From Crossaster papposus (Eukaryota; Echinodermata; Asteroidea; Velatida; Solasteridae), in NCBI GenBank assembly GCA_037893245.1, contig JBAIAA010000262.1, forward strand, positions 1,798,001 through 1,862,000: 64,000 nt of DNA, in the 5' to 3' direction. A program made the position numbers and the translations under genes. Positions 1 to 12,991 of the stretch are shown one piece after another (the stretch's first letter is position 1; each line of letters starts with the position of its first letter). The notes below the pieces were generated by a model. That model had not been told where the DNA came from. It saw nothing but the letters and a program-made list of their open reading frames with translations, and did no database searches.

Positions 1-217
1 GCGAGGTTTTGGTTTTCGGACCTCTGGGTTATGGGCCCAGCACGCTCCCACTGCAACACTCTGCATAACTATTGTTAATAAAAATGAAATCACTATCAAG
101 GAAATAATTATCCTGAGCAGACCGAGGTTGTGGTCATCCGAACTCTCGGTTACTGACCAAGAAAGTGTCTACTTCGTCACTCTGAGTCGAGTACCTCAAG
201 TCATACCAAAAACTTGT

Positions 218-289
218 TAGCAGAGCGAGGTTTCGATCCTCGGACCTCTGGGATATGGGCCCAGCACGCTTCCACTGCGCCACTCTGCT
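218..289 (-). tRNA. tRNA-iMet (CAT), one change in anticodon loop
   Basis: Matches the consensus except for the base just 3' of the anticodon-loop purine (loop CCCATAT instead of CCCATAA). All stems pair and the T5 stop is present. Confidence 0.75.
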
Positions 290-1806
290 TCATGTGAATT
301 TAGAAACAGCAAACAAAATGAAAGCAGGCATTCTAAAAACATTTTAAAATATTTATTACATTTGAATGACAGTGAAGCAAAAATACCTCTTTAGCAGAGC
401 GAGGTTTTGGTCCTCGGACCTCTGGGTTATGTGCCCAGCACGCTCCCACTGCAACACTCTGCGTAACTATTTTTAATGAAAATGAAATCACTATCAAGGA
501 AATAATTATCCTGAGCAGACCGAGGTTGTGGTCATCCGAACTCTCGGTTACTGACCAAGAAAGTGTCTACTTCGTCACTCTGAGTCGAGTACCTCAAGTC
601 ATACCAAAAACTTGTTAGCAGAGCGAGGTTTTGGTCGTCGGACCTCTGGGTTATGTGCCCAGCACGCTCCCACTGCAACACTCTGCGTAACTATTTTTAA
701 TGAAAATGAAATCACTATCAAGGAAATAATTATCCTGAGCAGACCGAGGTTGTGGTCATCCGAACTCTCGGTTACTGACCAAGAAAGTGTCTACTTCGTC
801 ACTCTGAGTCGAGTACCTGAAGTCATACCAAAAACTTGTTAGCAGAGCGAGGTTCAATCCTCGGACCTCTGGGTTATGGGCCCAGCACGCTTCCACTGCG
901 CCACTCTGCTTCATGTGAATTTAGAAACAGCAAACAAAATTAAAGCAGACATTCTAAAAACATTCTAAAATATGTATTACATTTAAATAACAGTAAAGCA
1001 AAAATACCTCTTTAGCAGAGCGAAGTTTTGGTCCTCGGACCTGTGGGTTATGGGCCCAGCACGCTCCCACTGCTCCACTCTACTTCATGTAAATTTAGAA
1101 ACAGCAACAAAATGAAAGCAGACATTCTAAAAACTTTCTAAAATATTTATTAAATTTGAATAACAGTGAAGCAAAAATACCTCTTTAGCAGAGCGAGGTT
1201 TTGGTCTTCGGACCTCTGGGTTATGGGCCCAGCACGCTCCCACTGCAACACTCTGCGTAACTATTTTTAATAAAAATGAAATCACTATCAAGGAAATAAT
1301 TATCCTGAGCAGACCGAGGTTGTGGTCATCCGAAATATCGGTTACTGGCCAAGAAAGTGTCTACTTCGTCACTCTGAGTCGAGTACCTCAAGTCATACCA
1401 AAAACTTGTTAGCAGAGCGAGGTTTCGATCTTCGGACCTTGGGTTAAGGGCCCAGCACGCTTCCACTGCGCCACTCTACTTCATGTAAAGTTAGAAACAG
1501 CAAACAAAATGAAAGCAGACATTCTCAAAACATTCTAAAATATGTATTACATTTGAATAACAGTGAAGCAAAAATACCTCTTTAGCAGAGCGAGGTTTTG
1601 GTCTTCGGACCTCTGGGTTAAGGGCCCAGCACGCTCCCACTGCACCACTCTGCGTAACTATTTTTAATGAAAATGAAATCACTATCAAGGACATAATTAT
1701 CCTTAGCAGACCGAGGTTGCGGTCATCCGAAATATCGGTTACTGGCCAAGAAAGTGTATATTTCGTCACTCTGAGTCGAGTACCTCAAGTCATACCCAAA
1801 ACTTGT

Positions 1807-1878
1807 TAGCAGAGCCAGGTTTCGATTCTCGGACCTCTGGGTTATGGGCGCAGCACGCTTCCACTGCGCCACTCTGCT
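1807..1878 (-). pseudogene. tRNA-iMet-like (CAT), T-stem and anticodon-stem changes
   Basis: Three differences: two in the T-stem, and one in the anticodon stem that breaks one of the initiator G:C pairs (plus strand GGGCGCAGC). It is duplicated at 4870-4941, 3063 bp on. Its terminator region reads CCCAAAAC, so T4 only. Confidence 0.55.
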
Positions 1879-2933
1879 TCATGTGAATTTAGAAACAGAA
1901 AACAAAATTAAAGCAGACATTCTAAAAACATTCTAAAATATGTATTACATTTGAATAACAGTGAAGCAAAAATACCTCTTTAGCAGAGCGAGGTTTTGGT
2001 CCTCGGACATCGGGGTTATGGGCCCAGCACGCTCACACTGCTCCACTCTACTTCATGTAAATTTAGAAACAGCAATCAAAATGAAAGCAGACATTCTAAA
2101 AACATTCTAAAATATTTATTAAATTTGAATAACAGTGAAGCAAAAATACCTCTTTAGCAGAGCGAGGTTTTGGTTTTCGGACCTCTGGGTTATGGGCCCA
2201 GCACGTTCCCACTGCAACACTCTGCGTAACTATTTTTAATGAAAATGAAATCACTACCAAGGAAATAATTATTCTGAGCAGACCGAGGTTGTGGTCATCC
2301 GAACTCTCGGTTACTGACCAAGAAAGTGTCTACTTCGTCACTCTGAGTCGAGTACCTCAAGTCATACCAAAAACTTGTTAGCAGAGCGAAATGAAAATGA
2401 AAATGAAATCACTATCAAGGACATAATTATCCTGAGCAGACCGAGGTTGTGGTCATCCGAAATATCGGTTACTGGCCAAGAAAGTGTCTACTTCGTCACT
2501 CTGAGTCGAGTACCTCAAGTCATACCAAAAACGTGTTAGCAGAGCGAGGTTTCGATCTTCGGACCTTGGGTTAAGGGCCCAGCACGCTTCCACTGCGCCA
2601 CTCTACTTCATGTAAAGTTAGAAACAGCAAACAAAATGAAAGCAGACATTCTAAAAACATTCTAAAATATTTATTAAATTTGAATAACAGTTAAGCAAAA
2701 ATCCCTCTTTAGCAGAGCGAGGTTTTGGTCTTCGGACCTCTGGGTTATTGGCCCAGCACGCTCCCACTGCAACACTCTGCGTAACTATTTTTAATGAAAA
2801 TGAAATCACTATCAAGGAAATAATTATCCTGAGCAGACCGAGGTTGTGGTCATCCGAACTCTCGGTTACTGACCAAGAAAGTGTCTACTTCGTCACTCTG
2901 AGTCGAGTACCTCAAGTCATACCAAAAACTTGC

Positions 2934-3005
2934 TAGCAGAGCGAGGTTTCGATCTTCGGACCTCTGGGTTATGGGCCCAGCACACTTCCACTGCGCCACT
3001 CTGCT
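2934..3005 (-). tRNA. tRNA-iMet-like (CAT), T-stem and D-stem changes
   Basis: CAT anticodon and anticodon arm intact. One T-stem mismatch (plus strand GATCTTCGG) and one D-stem mismatch (plus strand CACACTT). The copies at 3902 and 5997 share both changes. Confidence 0.5.
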
Positions 3006-3901
3006 TCATGTGAATTTAGAAACAGCAAACAAAATTAAAGCAGACATTCTAAAAACATTCTAAAATATGTATTACATTTAAATAACAGTGAAGCAAAAAT
3101 ACCTCTTTAGCAGAGCGAGGTTTTGGTCCTCGGACCTGTGGGTTATGGGCCCAGCACGCTCCCACTGCTCCACTCTACTTCATGTAAATTTAGAAACAGC
3201 AACAAAATGAAAGCAGACATTCTAAAAACTTTCTAAAATATTTATTAAATTTGAATAACAGTGAAGCAAAAATACCTCTTTAGCAGAGCGAGGTTTTGGT
3301 CTTCGGACCTCTGGGTTATGGGCCCAGCACGCTCCCACTGCAACACTCTGCGTAACTATTTTTAATAAAAATGAAATCACTATCAAGGAAATAATTATCC
3401 TGAGCAGACCGAGGTTGTGGTCATCCGAAATATCGGTTACTGGCCAAGAAAGTGTCTACTTCGTCACTCTGAGTCGAGTACCTCAAGTCATACCAAAAAC
3501 TTGTTAGCAGAGCGAGGTTTCGATCTTCGGACCTTGGGTTAAGGGCCCAGCACGCTTCCACTGCGCCACTCTACTTCATGTAAAGTTAGAAACAGCAAAC
3601 AAAATGAAAGCAGACATTCTAAAAACATTCTAAAATATTTATTAAATTTGAATAACAGTTAAGCAAAAATCCCTCTTTAGCAGAGCGAGGTTTTGGTCTT
3701 CGGACCTCTGGGTTATTGGCCCAGCACGCTCCCACTGCAACACTCTGCGTAACTATTTTTAATGAAAATGAAATCACTATCAAGGAAATAATTATCCTGA
3801 GCAGACCGAGGTTGTGGTCATCCGAACTCTCGGTTACTGACCAAGAAAGTGTCTACTTCGTCACTCTGAGTCGAGTACCTCAAGTCATACCAAAAACTTG
3901 C

Positions 3902-3973
3902 TAGCAGAGCGAGGTTTCGATCTTCGGACCTCTGGGTTATGGGCCCAGCACACTTCCACTGCGCCACTCTGCT
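3902..3973 (-). tRNA. tRNA-iMet-like (CAT), T-stem and D-stem changes
   Basis: Counterpart of 2934-3005, 968 bp downstream, identical in sequence. Confidence 0.5.
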
Positions 3974-4869
3974 TCATGTGAATTTAGAAACAGCAAACAA
4001 AATTAAAGCAGACATTCTAAAAACATTCTAAAATATGTATTACATTTAAATAACAGTGAAGCAAAAATACCTCTTTAGCAGAGCGAGGTTTTGGTCCTCG
4101 GACCTGTGGGTTATGGGCCCAGCACGCTCCCACTGCTCCACTCTACTTCATGTAAATTTAGAAACAGCAACAAAATGAAAGCAGACATTCTAAAAACTTT
4201 CTAAAATATTTATTAAATTTGAATAACAGTGAAGCAAAAATACCTCTTTAGCAGAGCGAGGTTTTGGTCTTCGGACCTCTGGGTTATGGGCCCAGCACGC
4301 TCCCACTGCAACACTCTGCGTAACTATTTTTAATAAAAATGAAATCACTATCAAGGAAATAATTATCCTGAGCAGACCGAGGTTGTGGTCATCCGAAATA
4401 TCGGTTACTGGCCAAGAAAGTGTCTACTTCGTCACTCTGAGTCGAGTACCTCAAGTCATACCAAAAACTTGTTAGCAGAGCGAGGTTTCGATCTTCGGAC
4501 CTTGGGTTAAGGGCCCAGCACGCTTCCACTGCGCCACTCTACTTCATGTAAAGTTAGAAACAGCAAACAAAATGAAAGCAGACATTCTAAAAACATTCTA
4601 AAATATGTATTACATTTGAATAACAGTGAAGCAAAAATACCTCTTTAGCAGAGCGAGGTTTTGGTCTTCGGACCTCTGGGTTAAGGGCCCAGCACGCTCC
4701 CACTGCACCACTCTGCGTAACTATTTTTAATGAAAATGAAATCACTATCAAGGACATAATTATCCTTAGCAGACCGAGGTTGCGGTCATCCGAAATATCG
4801 GTTACTGGCCAAGAAAGTGTCTATTTCGTCACTCTGAGTCGAGTACCTCAAGTCATACCCAAAACTTGT

Positions 4870-4941
4870 TAGCAGAGCCAGGTTTCGATTCTCGGACCTC
4901 TGGGTTATGGGCGCAGCACGCTTCCACTGCGCCACTCTGCT
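4870..4941 (-). pseudogene. tRNA-iMet-like (CAT), T-stem and anticodon-stem changes
   Basis: Exact counterpart of 1807-1878 in the 3063-bp duplication. Confidence 0.55.
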
Positions 4942-5996
4942 TCATGTGAATTTAGAAACAGAAAACAAAATTAAAGCAGACATTCTAAAAACATTCTAAA
5001 ATATGTATTACATTTGAATAACAGTGAAGCAAAAATACCTCTTTAGCAGAGCGAGGTTTTGGTCCTCGGACATCTGGGTTATGGGCCCAGCACGCTCACA
5101 CTGCTCCACTCTACTTCATGTAAATTTAGAAAAAGCAATCAAAATGAAAGAAGACATTCTAAAAACATTCTAAAATATTTATTAAATTTGAATAACAGTG
5201 AAGCAAAAATACCTCTTTAGCAGAGCGAGGTTTTGGTTTTCGGACCTCTGGGTTATGGGCCCAGCACGTTCCCACTGCAACACTCTGCGTAACTATTTTT
5301 AATGAAAATGAAATCACTACCAAGGAAATAATTATTCTGAGCAGACCGAGGTTGTGGTCATCCGAACTCTCGGTTACTGACCAAGAAAGTGTCTACTTCG
5401 TCACTCTGAGTCGAGTACCTCAAGTCATACCAAAAACTTGTTAGCAGAGCGAAATGAAAATGAAAATGAAATCACTATCAAGGACATAATTATCCTGAGC
5501 AGACCGAGGTTGTGGTCATCCGAAATATCGGTTACTGGCCAAGAAAGTGTCTACTTCGTCACTCTGAGTCGAGTACCTCAAGTCATACCAAAAACGTGTT
5601 AGCAGAGCGAGGTTTCGATCTTCGGACCTTGGGTTAAGGGCCCAGCACGCTTCCACTGCGCCACTCTACTTCATGTAAAGTTAGAAACAGCAAACAAAAT
5701 GAAAGCAGACATTCTAAAAACATTATAAAATATTTATTAAATTTGAATAACAGTTAAGCAAAAATCCCTCTTTAGCAGAGCGAGGTTTTGGTCTTCGGAC
5801 CTCTGGGTTATTGGCCCAGCACGCTCCCACTGCAACACTCTGCGTAACTATTTTTAATGAAAATGAAATCACTATCAAGGAAATAATTATCCTGAGCAGA
5901 CCGAGGTTGTGGTCATCCGAACTCTCGGTTACTGACCAAGAAAGTGTCTACTTCGTCACTCTGAGTCGAGTACCTCAAGGCATACCAAAAACTTGT

Positions 5997-6068
5997 TAGC
6001 AGAGCGAGGTTTCGATCTTCGGACCTCTGGGTTATGGGCCCAGCACACTTCCACTGCGCCACTCTGCT
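5997..6068 (-). tRNA. tRNA-iMet-like (CAT), T-stem and D-stem changes
   Basis: Counterpart of 2934-3005 in the 3063-bp duplication. Confidence 0.5.
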
Positions 6069-6915
6069 TCATGTGAATTTAGAAACAGCAAACAAAATTA
6101 AAGCAGACATTCTAAAAACATTCTAAAATATGTATTACATTTAAATAACAGTGAAGCAAAAATACCTCTTTAGCAGAGCGAGGTTTTGGTCCTCGGACCT
6201 GTGGGTTATGGGCCCAGCACGCTCCCACTGCTCCACTCTACTTCATGTAAATTTAGAAACAGCAAACAAAATTAAAGCAGACATTCTAAAAACTTTCTAA
6301 AATATTTATTAAATTTGAAAAACAGTGAAGCAAAAATACCTCTTTAGCAGAGCGAGGTTTTGGTCTTCGGACCTCTGGGTTATGGTCCATGCACGCTCCC
6401 ACTGCTCCACTCTACTTCATGTAAATTTAGAAACAGCAAACAAAATGAAAGCAGACATTCTAAAAACATTCTAAAATATGTATTAAATGTGAATAACAGT
6501 GAAGCAAAAATACCTCTTTAGCAGAGCGATGTTTTGGTCTTCGGACCTCTGGGTTATGGTCCATGCACGCTCCCACTGCTCCACTCTACTTCATGTAAAT
6601 TTAGAAACAGCAAACAAAATGAAAGCAGACATTCTAAAAACATTCTAAAATATGTATTAAATGTGAATAACAGTGAAGAAAAATACCTCTTTAGCAGAGC
6701 GAGGTTTTGGTCTTCGGACCTCTGTGTTATGGGCCCAGCACGTTCCCACTGCAACACTCTGCGTAACTATTTTTAATGAAAATGAAATCACTATCAAGGA
6801 AATAATTATTCTGAGCAGACCGAGGTTGTGGTCATCCGAACTCTCGGTTACTGACCAAGAAAGTGTCTACTTCGTCACTCTGAGTCGAGTACCTCAAGTC
6901 ATACCAAAAACTTGT

Positions 6916-6987
6916 TAGCAGAGCGAGGTTTCGATCTTTGGACATCTTGGTTAAGGGCCCAGCACGCTTCCACTGCGCCACTCTACT
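6916..6987 (-). pseudogene. tRNA-iMet-like, CTT anticodon
   Basis: Full length with CTT, plus T-stem and anticodon-stem changes (plus strand GATCTTTGG and CATCTTGG). Counterpart at 10107. Confidence 0.55.
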
Positions 6988-7313
6988 TCATGTAAAGTTA
7001 GAAACAGCAAACAAAATGAAAGCAGACATTCTAAAAACATTCTAAAATATGTATTACATTTGAATAACAGTGAAGCAAAAATACCTCTTTAGCAGAGCGA
7101 GGTTTTGGTCCTCGGACCTCTGGGTTATGTGCCCAGCACGCTCCCACTGCATCACTCTGCGTAACTATTTTTAATGAAAATGAAATCACTATCAAGGAAA
7201 TAATTATCCTGAGCAGACCGAGGTTGTGGTCATCCGAACTCTCGGTTACTGACCAAGAAAGTGTCTACTTCGTCACTCTGAGTCGAGTACCTCAAGTCAT
7301 ACCAAAAACTTGT

Positions 7314-7385
7314 TAGCAGAGCGAGGTTTCGATCCTCGGACCTCTGGGTTATGGGCCCAGCACGCTTCCCCTGCGCCACTCTGCT
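7314..7385 (-). tRNA. tRNA-iMet (CAT), one D-loop change
   Basis: One D-loop base differs from the consensus. All stems pair, box A is slightly altered, and the T5 stop is present. Confidence 0.75.
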
Positions 7386-7885
7386 TCATGTGAATTTAGA
7401 AACAGCAAACAAAATTAAAGCAGAAATTATAAAAACATTCTAAAATATGTATTACATTTGAATAACAGTGAAGCAAAAATTCCTCTTTAGCAGAGCGAGG
7501 TTTTGTTCCTCGGACCTGTGGGTTATGGGCCCAGCACGCTACCACTGCTCCACTCTACTTCATGTAAATTTAGAAACAGCAAACAAAATGAAAGCAGACA
7601 TTCTAAAAACATTCTAAAATATGTATTACATTTGAATAACAGTGAAGCAAAAATACCTCTTTAGCAGAGCGAGGTTTTGGTCCTCGGACCTCTGGGTTAT
7701 GTGCCCAGCACGCTCCCACTTCAACACTCTGCCTAACTATTTTTAATGAAAATGAAATCACTATCAAGGAAATAATTATCCTGAGCAGACCGAGGTTGTG
7801 GTCATCCGAACTCTCGGTAACTGACCAAGAAAGTGTCTACTTCGTCACTCTGAGTCGAGTACCTCAAGTCATACCAAAAACTTGT

Positions 7886-7957
7886 TAGCAGAGCGAGGTT
7901 TCGATCCTCGGACCTCTGGGTTATGGGCCCAGCACGCTTCCACTGCGCCACTCTGCT
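7886..7957 (-). tRNA. tRNA-iMet (CAT), consensus copy 1
   Basis: Initiator tRNA that delivers methionine to the start codon on the small ribosomal subunit. All stems pair: acceptor AGCAGAG/CTCTGCT, D-stem GCGC/GCGT, anticodon stem CTGGG/CCCAG with the three G:C pairs of initiators, and T-stem CGAGG/CCTCG with the initiator-type loop ATCGAAA. The 72 bases include discriminator A, and CCA is not encoded. Internal box A (TGGCGCAGTGGA) and box B (GGATCGAAACC) are present, and a T5 stop lies in S3 about 5 nt downstream. The sequence is identical to ten other copies in the window. Whether this copy is transcribed cannot be told from the sequence. Confidence 0.9.
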
Positions 7958-8060
7958 TCATGTGAATTTAGAAACAGCAAACAAAATTAAAGCACACATT
8001 CTAAAAACATTCTAAAATATTTATTACATTTGAATAACAGTGAAGCAAAAATACCTCTTT

Positions 8061-8131
8061 AGCAGAGCGAGGTTTTGGTCCTCGGACATCTGGGTTATGG
8101 GCCCAGCACGCTCCCACTGCTCCACTCTACT
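8061..8131 (-). pseudogene. M2 module, degenerate tRNA-iMet (reference copy)
   Basis: Sister of M2' with the same dead T-loop (ACCAAAA). It has a D-stem beginning GAGC and ends on the acceptor sequence AGTAGAG, which is followed on the plus strand by an S1-type spacer instead of S2. M2+S1 pairs of about 174 bp are inserted between M1 and M2' in many units, giving M1 spacings of about 571 and 730 bp. Here the anticodon is CAT. Inferred to be a non-functional iMet derivative. Confidence 0.8.
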
Positions 8132-10106
8132 TCGTGTAAATTTAGAAACAGCAAACAAAATGAAAGCAGACATTCTAAAAACATTCTAAAATATTTATTA
8201 AATGTGAATAACAGTGAAGCAAAAATACCTCTTTAGCAGAGCGAGGTTTTGGTCTTCGGACCTCTGGGTTAAGGGCCCAGCACGCTCCCACTGCACCACT
8301 CTGAGTAACTATTTTTAATGAAAATGAAATCACTATCAAGGACATAATTATCCTTAGCAGACCGAGGTTGCGGTCATCCGAAATATCGGTTACTGGCCAA
8401 GAAACTGTCTACTTCGTCACTCTGAGTCGAGTACCTCAAGTCATACCAACAACTTGTTAGCAGAGCCAGGTTTTGGTCCTCGGACATCTGGGTTATGAGC
8501 CCAGTACGCTCCCACTGCTCCACTCTACTTCATGTAAATTTAGAAACAGAAAACAAAATGAAAGCAGACATTCTAAAAACATTCTAAAATATGTATTAAA
8601 TGTGAATAACAGTGAAGCAAAAATACCTCTTTAGCAGAGTGAGGTTTTGGTCTTCCGACCTCTGGGTTATGGTCCATACACGCTCCCACTGCTCCACTCT
8701 ACTTCATGTAAATTTAGAAACAGCAAACAAAATGAAAGCAGACATTCTAAAAACATTCTAAAATATTTATTACATTTGAATAACAGTGAAGCAAAATTAC
8801 CTCTTTAGCAGAGCGAGGTTTTTTGTCTTCGGACCTCTGGGTTATGGGCCCAGCACGCTCCCACTGCAACACTCTGCGTAACTATTTTTAATGAAAATCA
8901 AATCACTATCAAGGAAATAATTATTCTGAGCAGACCGAGGTTGTGGTCATCCGAAATCTCGGTTACTGACCAAGAAAGTGTCTACTTCGTCACTCTGAGT
9001 CGAGTACCTCAAGTCATACCAAAAACTTGTTAGCAGAGCGAAATGAAAATGAAAATGAAATCACTATCAAGGACATAATTATCCTGAGCAGACCGAGGTT
9101 GTGGTCATCCGAAATATCGGTTACTGGCCAAGAAAGTGTCTACTTCGTCACTCTGAGTCGAGTACCTCAAGTCATACCAAAAACTTGTTAGCAGAGCGAG
9201 GTTTCGATCTTCGGACCTTGGGTTAAGGGCCCAGCACGCTTCCACTGCGCCACTCTACTTCATGTAAAGTTAGAAACAGCAAACAAAATGAAAGCAGACA
9301 TTCTAAAAACATTCTAAAATATGTATTACATTTGAATAACAGTGAAGCAAAAATACCTCTTTAGCAGAGCAAGGTTTTGGTCTTCGGACCTCTGGGTTAT
9401 GGTCCATACACGCTCCCACTGCTCCACTCTACTTCATGTAAATTTAGAAACAGCAAACAAAATGAAAGCAGACATTCTAAAAACATTCTAAAATATTTAT
9501 TAAATGTGAATAACAGTGAAGCAAAAATACCTCTTTATCAGAGCGAGGTTTTGGTCTTCGGACCTCTGGGTTATGGTCCATGCACGCTCCCACTGCTCCA
9601 CTCTACTTCATGTAAATTTAGAAACAGCAAACAAAATGAAAGCAGACATTCTAAAAACAGTCTAAAATATGTATTAAATGTGAATAACAGTGAAGCAAAA
9701 ATACCTCTTTAGCAGAGCGAGGTTTTGGTCTTCGGACCTCTGGGTTATGGTCCATGCACGCTCCCACTGCTCCACTCAACTTCATGTAAATTTAGAAACA
9801 GCAAACAAAATGAAAGCAGACATTCTAAAAACATTCTAAAATATGTATTAAATGTGAATAACAGTGAAGAAAAATACCTCTTTAGCAGAGCGAGGTTTTG
9901 GTCTTCGGACCTCTGTGTTATGGGCCCAGCACGTTCCCACTGCAACACTCTGCGTAACTATTTTTAATGAAAATGAAATCACTATCAAGGAAATAATTAT
10001 TCTGAGCAGACCGAGGTTGTGGTCATCCGAACTCTCGGTTACTGACCAAGAAAGTGTCTACTTCGTCACTCTGAGTCGAGTACCTCAAGTCATACCAAAA
10101 ACTTGT

Positions 10107-10178
10107 TAGCAGAGCGAGGTTTCGATCTTTGGACATCTTGGTTAAGGGCCCAGCACGCTTCCACTGCGCCACTCTACT
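10107..10178 (-). pseudogene. tRNA-iMet-like, CTT anticodon
   Basis: Counterpart of 6916-6987 in the 3191-bp duplication. Confidence 0.55.
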
Positions 10179-11393
10179 TCATGTAAAGTTAGAAACAGCA
10201 AACAAAATGAAAGCAGACATTCTAAAAACATTCTAAAATATTTATTACATTTGAATAACAGTGAAGCAAAAATACCTCTTTAGCAGAGCGAGGTTTTGGT
10301 CTTCGGACCTTTGGGTTATGGGCCCAGCACGCTCCCACTGCAACACTCTGCGTAACTATTTTTAATGAAAATCAAATCACTATCAAGGAAATAATTATTC
10401 TGAGCAGACCGAGGTTGTGGTCATCCGAAATCTCGGTTACTGACCAAGAAAGTGTCTACTTCGTCACTCTGAGTCGAGTACCTCAAGTCATACCAAAAAC
10501 TTGTTAGCAGAGCGAAATGAAAATGAAAATGAAATCACTATCAAGGACATAATTATCCTGAGCAGACCGAGGTTGTGGTCATCCGAAATATCGGTTACTG
10601 GCCAAGAAAGTGTATACTTCGTCACTCTGAGTCGAGTACCTCAAGTCATACCAAAAACTTGTTAGCAGAGCGAGGTTTCGATCTTCGGACCTTGGGTTAA
10701 GGGCCCAGCACGCTTCCACTGCGCCACTCTACTTCATGTAAAGTTAGAAACAGCAAACAAAATGAAAGCAGACATTCTAAAAACATTCTAAAATATGTAT
10801 TACATTTGAATAACAGTGAAGCAAAAATAACCTCTTTAGCAGAGCGAGGTTTTGGTCTTCGGACCTCTGGGTTATGGTCCATATACGCTCCCACTGCTCC
10901 ACTCTACTTCATGTAAATTTAGAAACAGCAAACAAAATAAAAGCAGACATTCTAAAAACGTTCTAAAATATTTATTACATTTGAATAACAGTGAAGCAAA
11001 AATACCTCTTTAGCAGAGCGAGGTTTGTTGTCTTCGGACCTCTGGGTTATGGGCCCAGCACGCTCCCACTGCAACACTCTGCGTAACTGTTTTTAATGAA
11101 AATCAAATCACTATCAAGGAAATATTTATTCTGAGCAGACCGAGGTTGTGGTCATCCGAAATCTCGGTTACTGACCAAGAAAGTGTCTACTTCGTCACTC
11201 TGAGTCGAGTACCTCAAGTCATACCAAAAACTTGTTAGCAGAGCGAAATGAAAATGAAAATGAAATCACTATCAAGGACATAATTATCATGAGCAGACCG
11301 AGGTTGTGGTTATCCGAAATATCGGTTACTGGCCAAGAAAGTGTCTACTTCGTCACTCTGAGTCGAGTACCTCAAGTCATACCAAAAACGTGT

Positions 11394-11465
11394 TAGCAGA
11401 GCGAGGTTTCGATCCTCGGACCTCTGTGTTATGGGCCCAGCACGCTTCCACTGCGCCACTCTGTT
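11394..11465 (-). tRNA. tRNA-iMet-like (CAT), anticodon-stem and acceptor changes
   Basis: T-arm is consensus. One anticodon-stem base (plus strand CTGTGTTATGGG) and acceptor position 2 differ. It follows an ACGTGTT-type S3 with T5. Confidence 0.5.
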
Positions 11466-11791
11466 TCATGTGAATTTAGAAACAGCAAACAAAATGAAAG
11501 CAGACATTCTAAAAACATTCTAAAATATGTATTACATTTGAATAACAGTGAAGCAAAAATACCTCTTTAGCAGAGCGAGGTTTTGGTCTTCGGACCTCTG
11601 GGTTAAGGGCCCAGCACGCTCCCACTGCACCACTCTGCGTAACTATTTTTAATGAAAATGAAATCACTATCAAGGACATAATTATCCTTAGCAGACCGAG
11701 GTGGCGGTCATCCGAAATATCGGTTACTGGCCAAGAAAGTGTCTATTTCGTCACTCTGAGTCGAGTACCTCAAGTCATACCCAAAACTTGT

Positions 11792-11863
11792 TAGCAGAGC
11801 CAGGTTTCGATTCTCGGACCTCTGGGTTATGGGCCCAGCACGCTTCCACTGCGCCACTCTGCT
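11792..11863 (-). tRNA. tRNA-iMet-like (CAT), two T-stem changes
   Basis: Anticodon and D arms are consensus. Two T-stem differences, and only T4 downstream. Confidence 0.5.
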
Positions 11864-12521
11864 TCATGTGAATTTAGAAACAGCAAACAAAGTTAAAGCA
11901 GACATTCTAAAAACATTCTAAAATATGTATTACATTTGAATAACAGTGAAGCAAAAATACCTCTTTAGCAGAGCGAGGTTTTGGTCCTCGGACATCTGGG
12001 TTATGGGCCCAGCACGCTCACACTGCTCCACTCTACTTCATGTAAATTTAGAAACAGCAATCAAAATGAAAGCAGACATTCTAAAAACATTCTAAAATAT
12101 TTATTACATTTGAATAACAGTGAAGCAAAAATACCTCTTTAGCAGAGCGAGGTTTTGGTCTTCGGACCTCTGGGTTATGGGCCCAGCACGTTCCCACTGC
12201 AACACTCTGCGTAACTATTTTTAATGAAAATGAAATCACTATCAAGGAAATAATTATTCTGAGCAGACCGAGGTTGTGGTCATCCGAACTCTCGGTTACT
12301 GACCAAGAAAGTGTCTATTTCGTCACTCTGAGTCGAGTACCTCAAGTCATACCAAAAACTTGTTAGCAGAGCGAAATGAAAATGAAAATGAAATCACTAT
12401 CAAGGACATAATTATCCTGAGCAGACCGAGGTTGTGGTCATCCGAAATATCGGTTACTGGCCAAGAAAGTGTATACTTCGTCACTCTGAGTCGAGTACCT
12501 CAAGTCATACCCAAAACTTGT

Positions 12522-12593
12522 TAGCAGAGCCAGGTTTCGATTCTCGGACCTCTGGGTTATGGGCCCAGCACGCTTCCACTGCGCCACTCTGCT
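12522..12593 (-). tRNA. tRNA-iMet-like (CAT), two T-stem changes
   Basis: Same tRNA sequence as 11792-11863. T4 downstream. Confidence 0.5.
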
Positions 12594-12919
12594 TCATGTG
12601 AATTTAGAAACAGCAAACAAAATTAAAGCAGACATTCTAAAAACATTCTAAAATATTTATTACATTTGAATAACAGTGAAGCAAAAATACCTCTTTAGCA
12701 GAGCGAGGTTTTGGTCTTCGGACCTCTGGGTTATGGGCCCAGCACGTTCCCACTGCAACACTCTGCGTAACTATTTTTAATGAAAATGAAATCACTATCA
12801 AGGAAATAATTATTCTGAGCAGACCGAGGTTGTGGTCATCTGAACTCTCGGTTACTGACCAAGAAAGTGTCTACTTCGTCACTCTGAGTCGAGTACCTCA
12901 AGTCATACCACAAACTTGT

Positions 12920-12991
12920 TAGCAGAGCGAGGTTTCGATCCTCGGACCTCTGGGTTATGGGCCCAGCACGCTTCCACTGCGCCACTCTGTT
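12920..12991 (-). tRNA. tRNA-iMet (CAT), acceptor mismatch, weak terminator
   Basis: Acceptor position 2 is G to A, giving an A:C mismatch. The S3 T-run is broken (plus strand CACAAAC). Probably weakened. Confidence 0.6.

Larger units (their letters stand above)
2538..4473. repeat. Tandem duplication, period 968 bp
   Basis: CTT copies at 2538, 3506 and 4474 are spaced 968 bp, with near-identical intervening modules (968 = 2 x 398 + one M2/S1 pair). The third copy leads into the 3063-bp duplicate. Confidence 0.85.
1014..6168. repeat. Block duplication, period 3063 bp
   Basis: The block 1014-3105 recurs at 4077-6168: M1 1411 to 4474, 1808 to 4871, 2380 to 5443 (fusion junction), 2538 to 5601 and 2935 to 5998 are all 3063 bp apart. 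The copies differ by scattered single bases. Confidence 0.85.
6510..10180. repeat. Paired segments 3191 bp apart
   Basis: About 480 bp at 6510-6990 reappears at 9701-10181, including M2 copies with a shifted anticodon arm (plus strand TATGGTCCATGC) and the CTT M1 at 6917/10108. The flanks diverge. Confidence 0.75.

Noticed and set aside
2385-2410. AAATG microsatellite
   Set aside because: Only three to four units, created by the fusion of a tRNA end with S2; it does not vary in length between copies as a microsatellite would, apart from one block and the copy at 59203.
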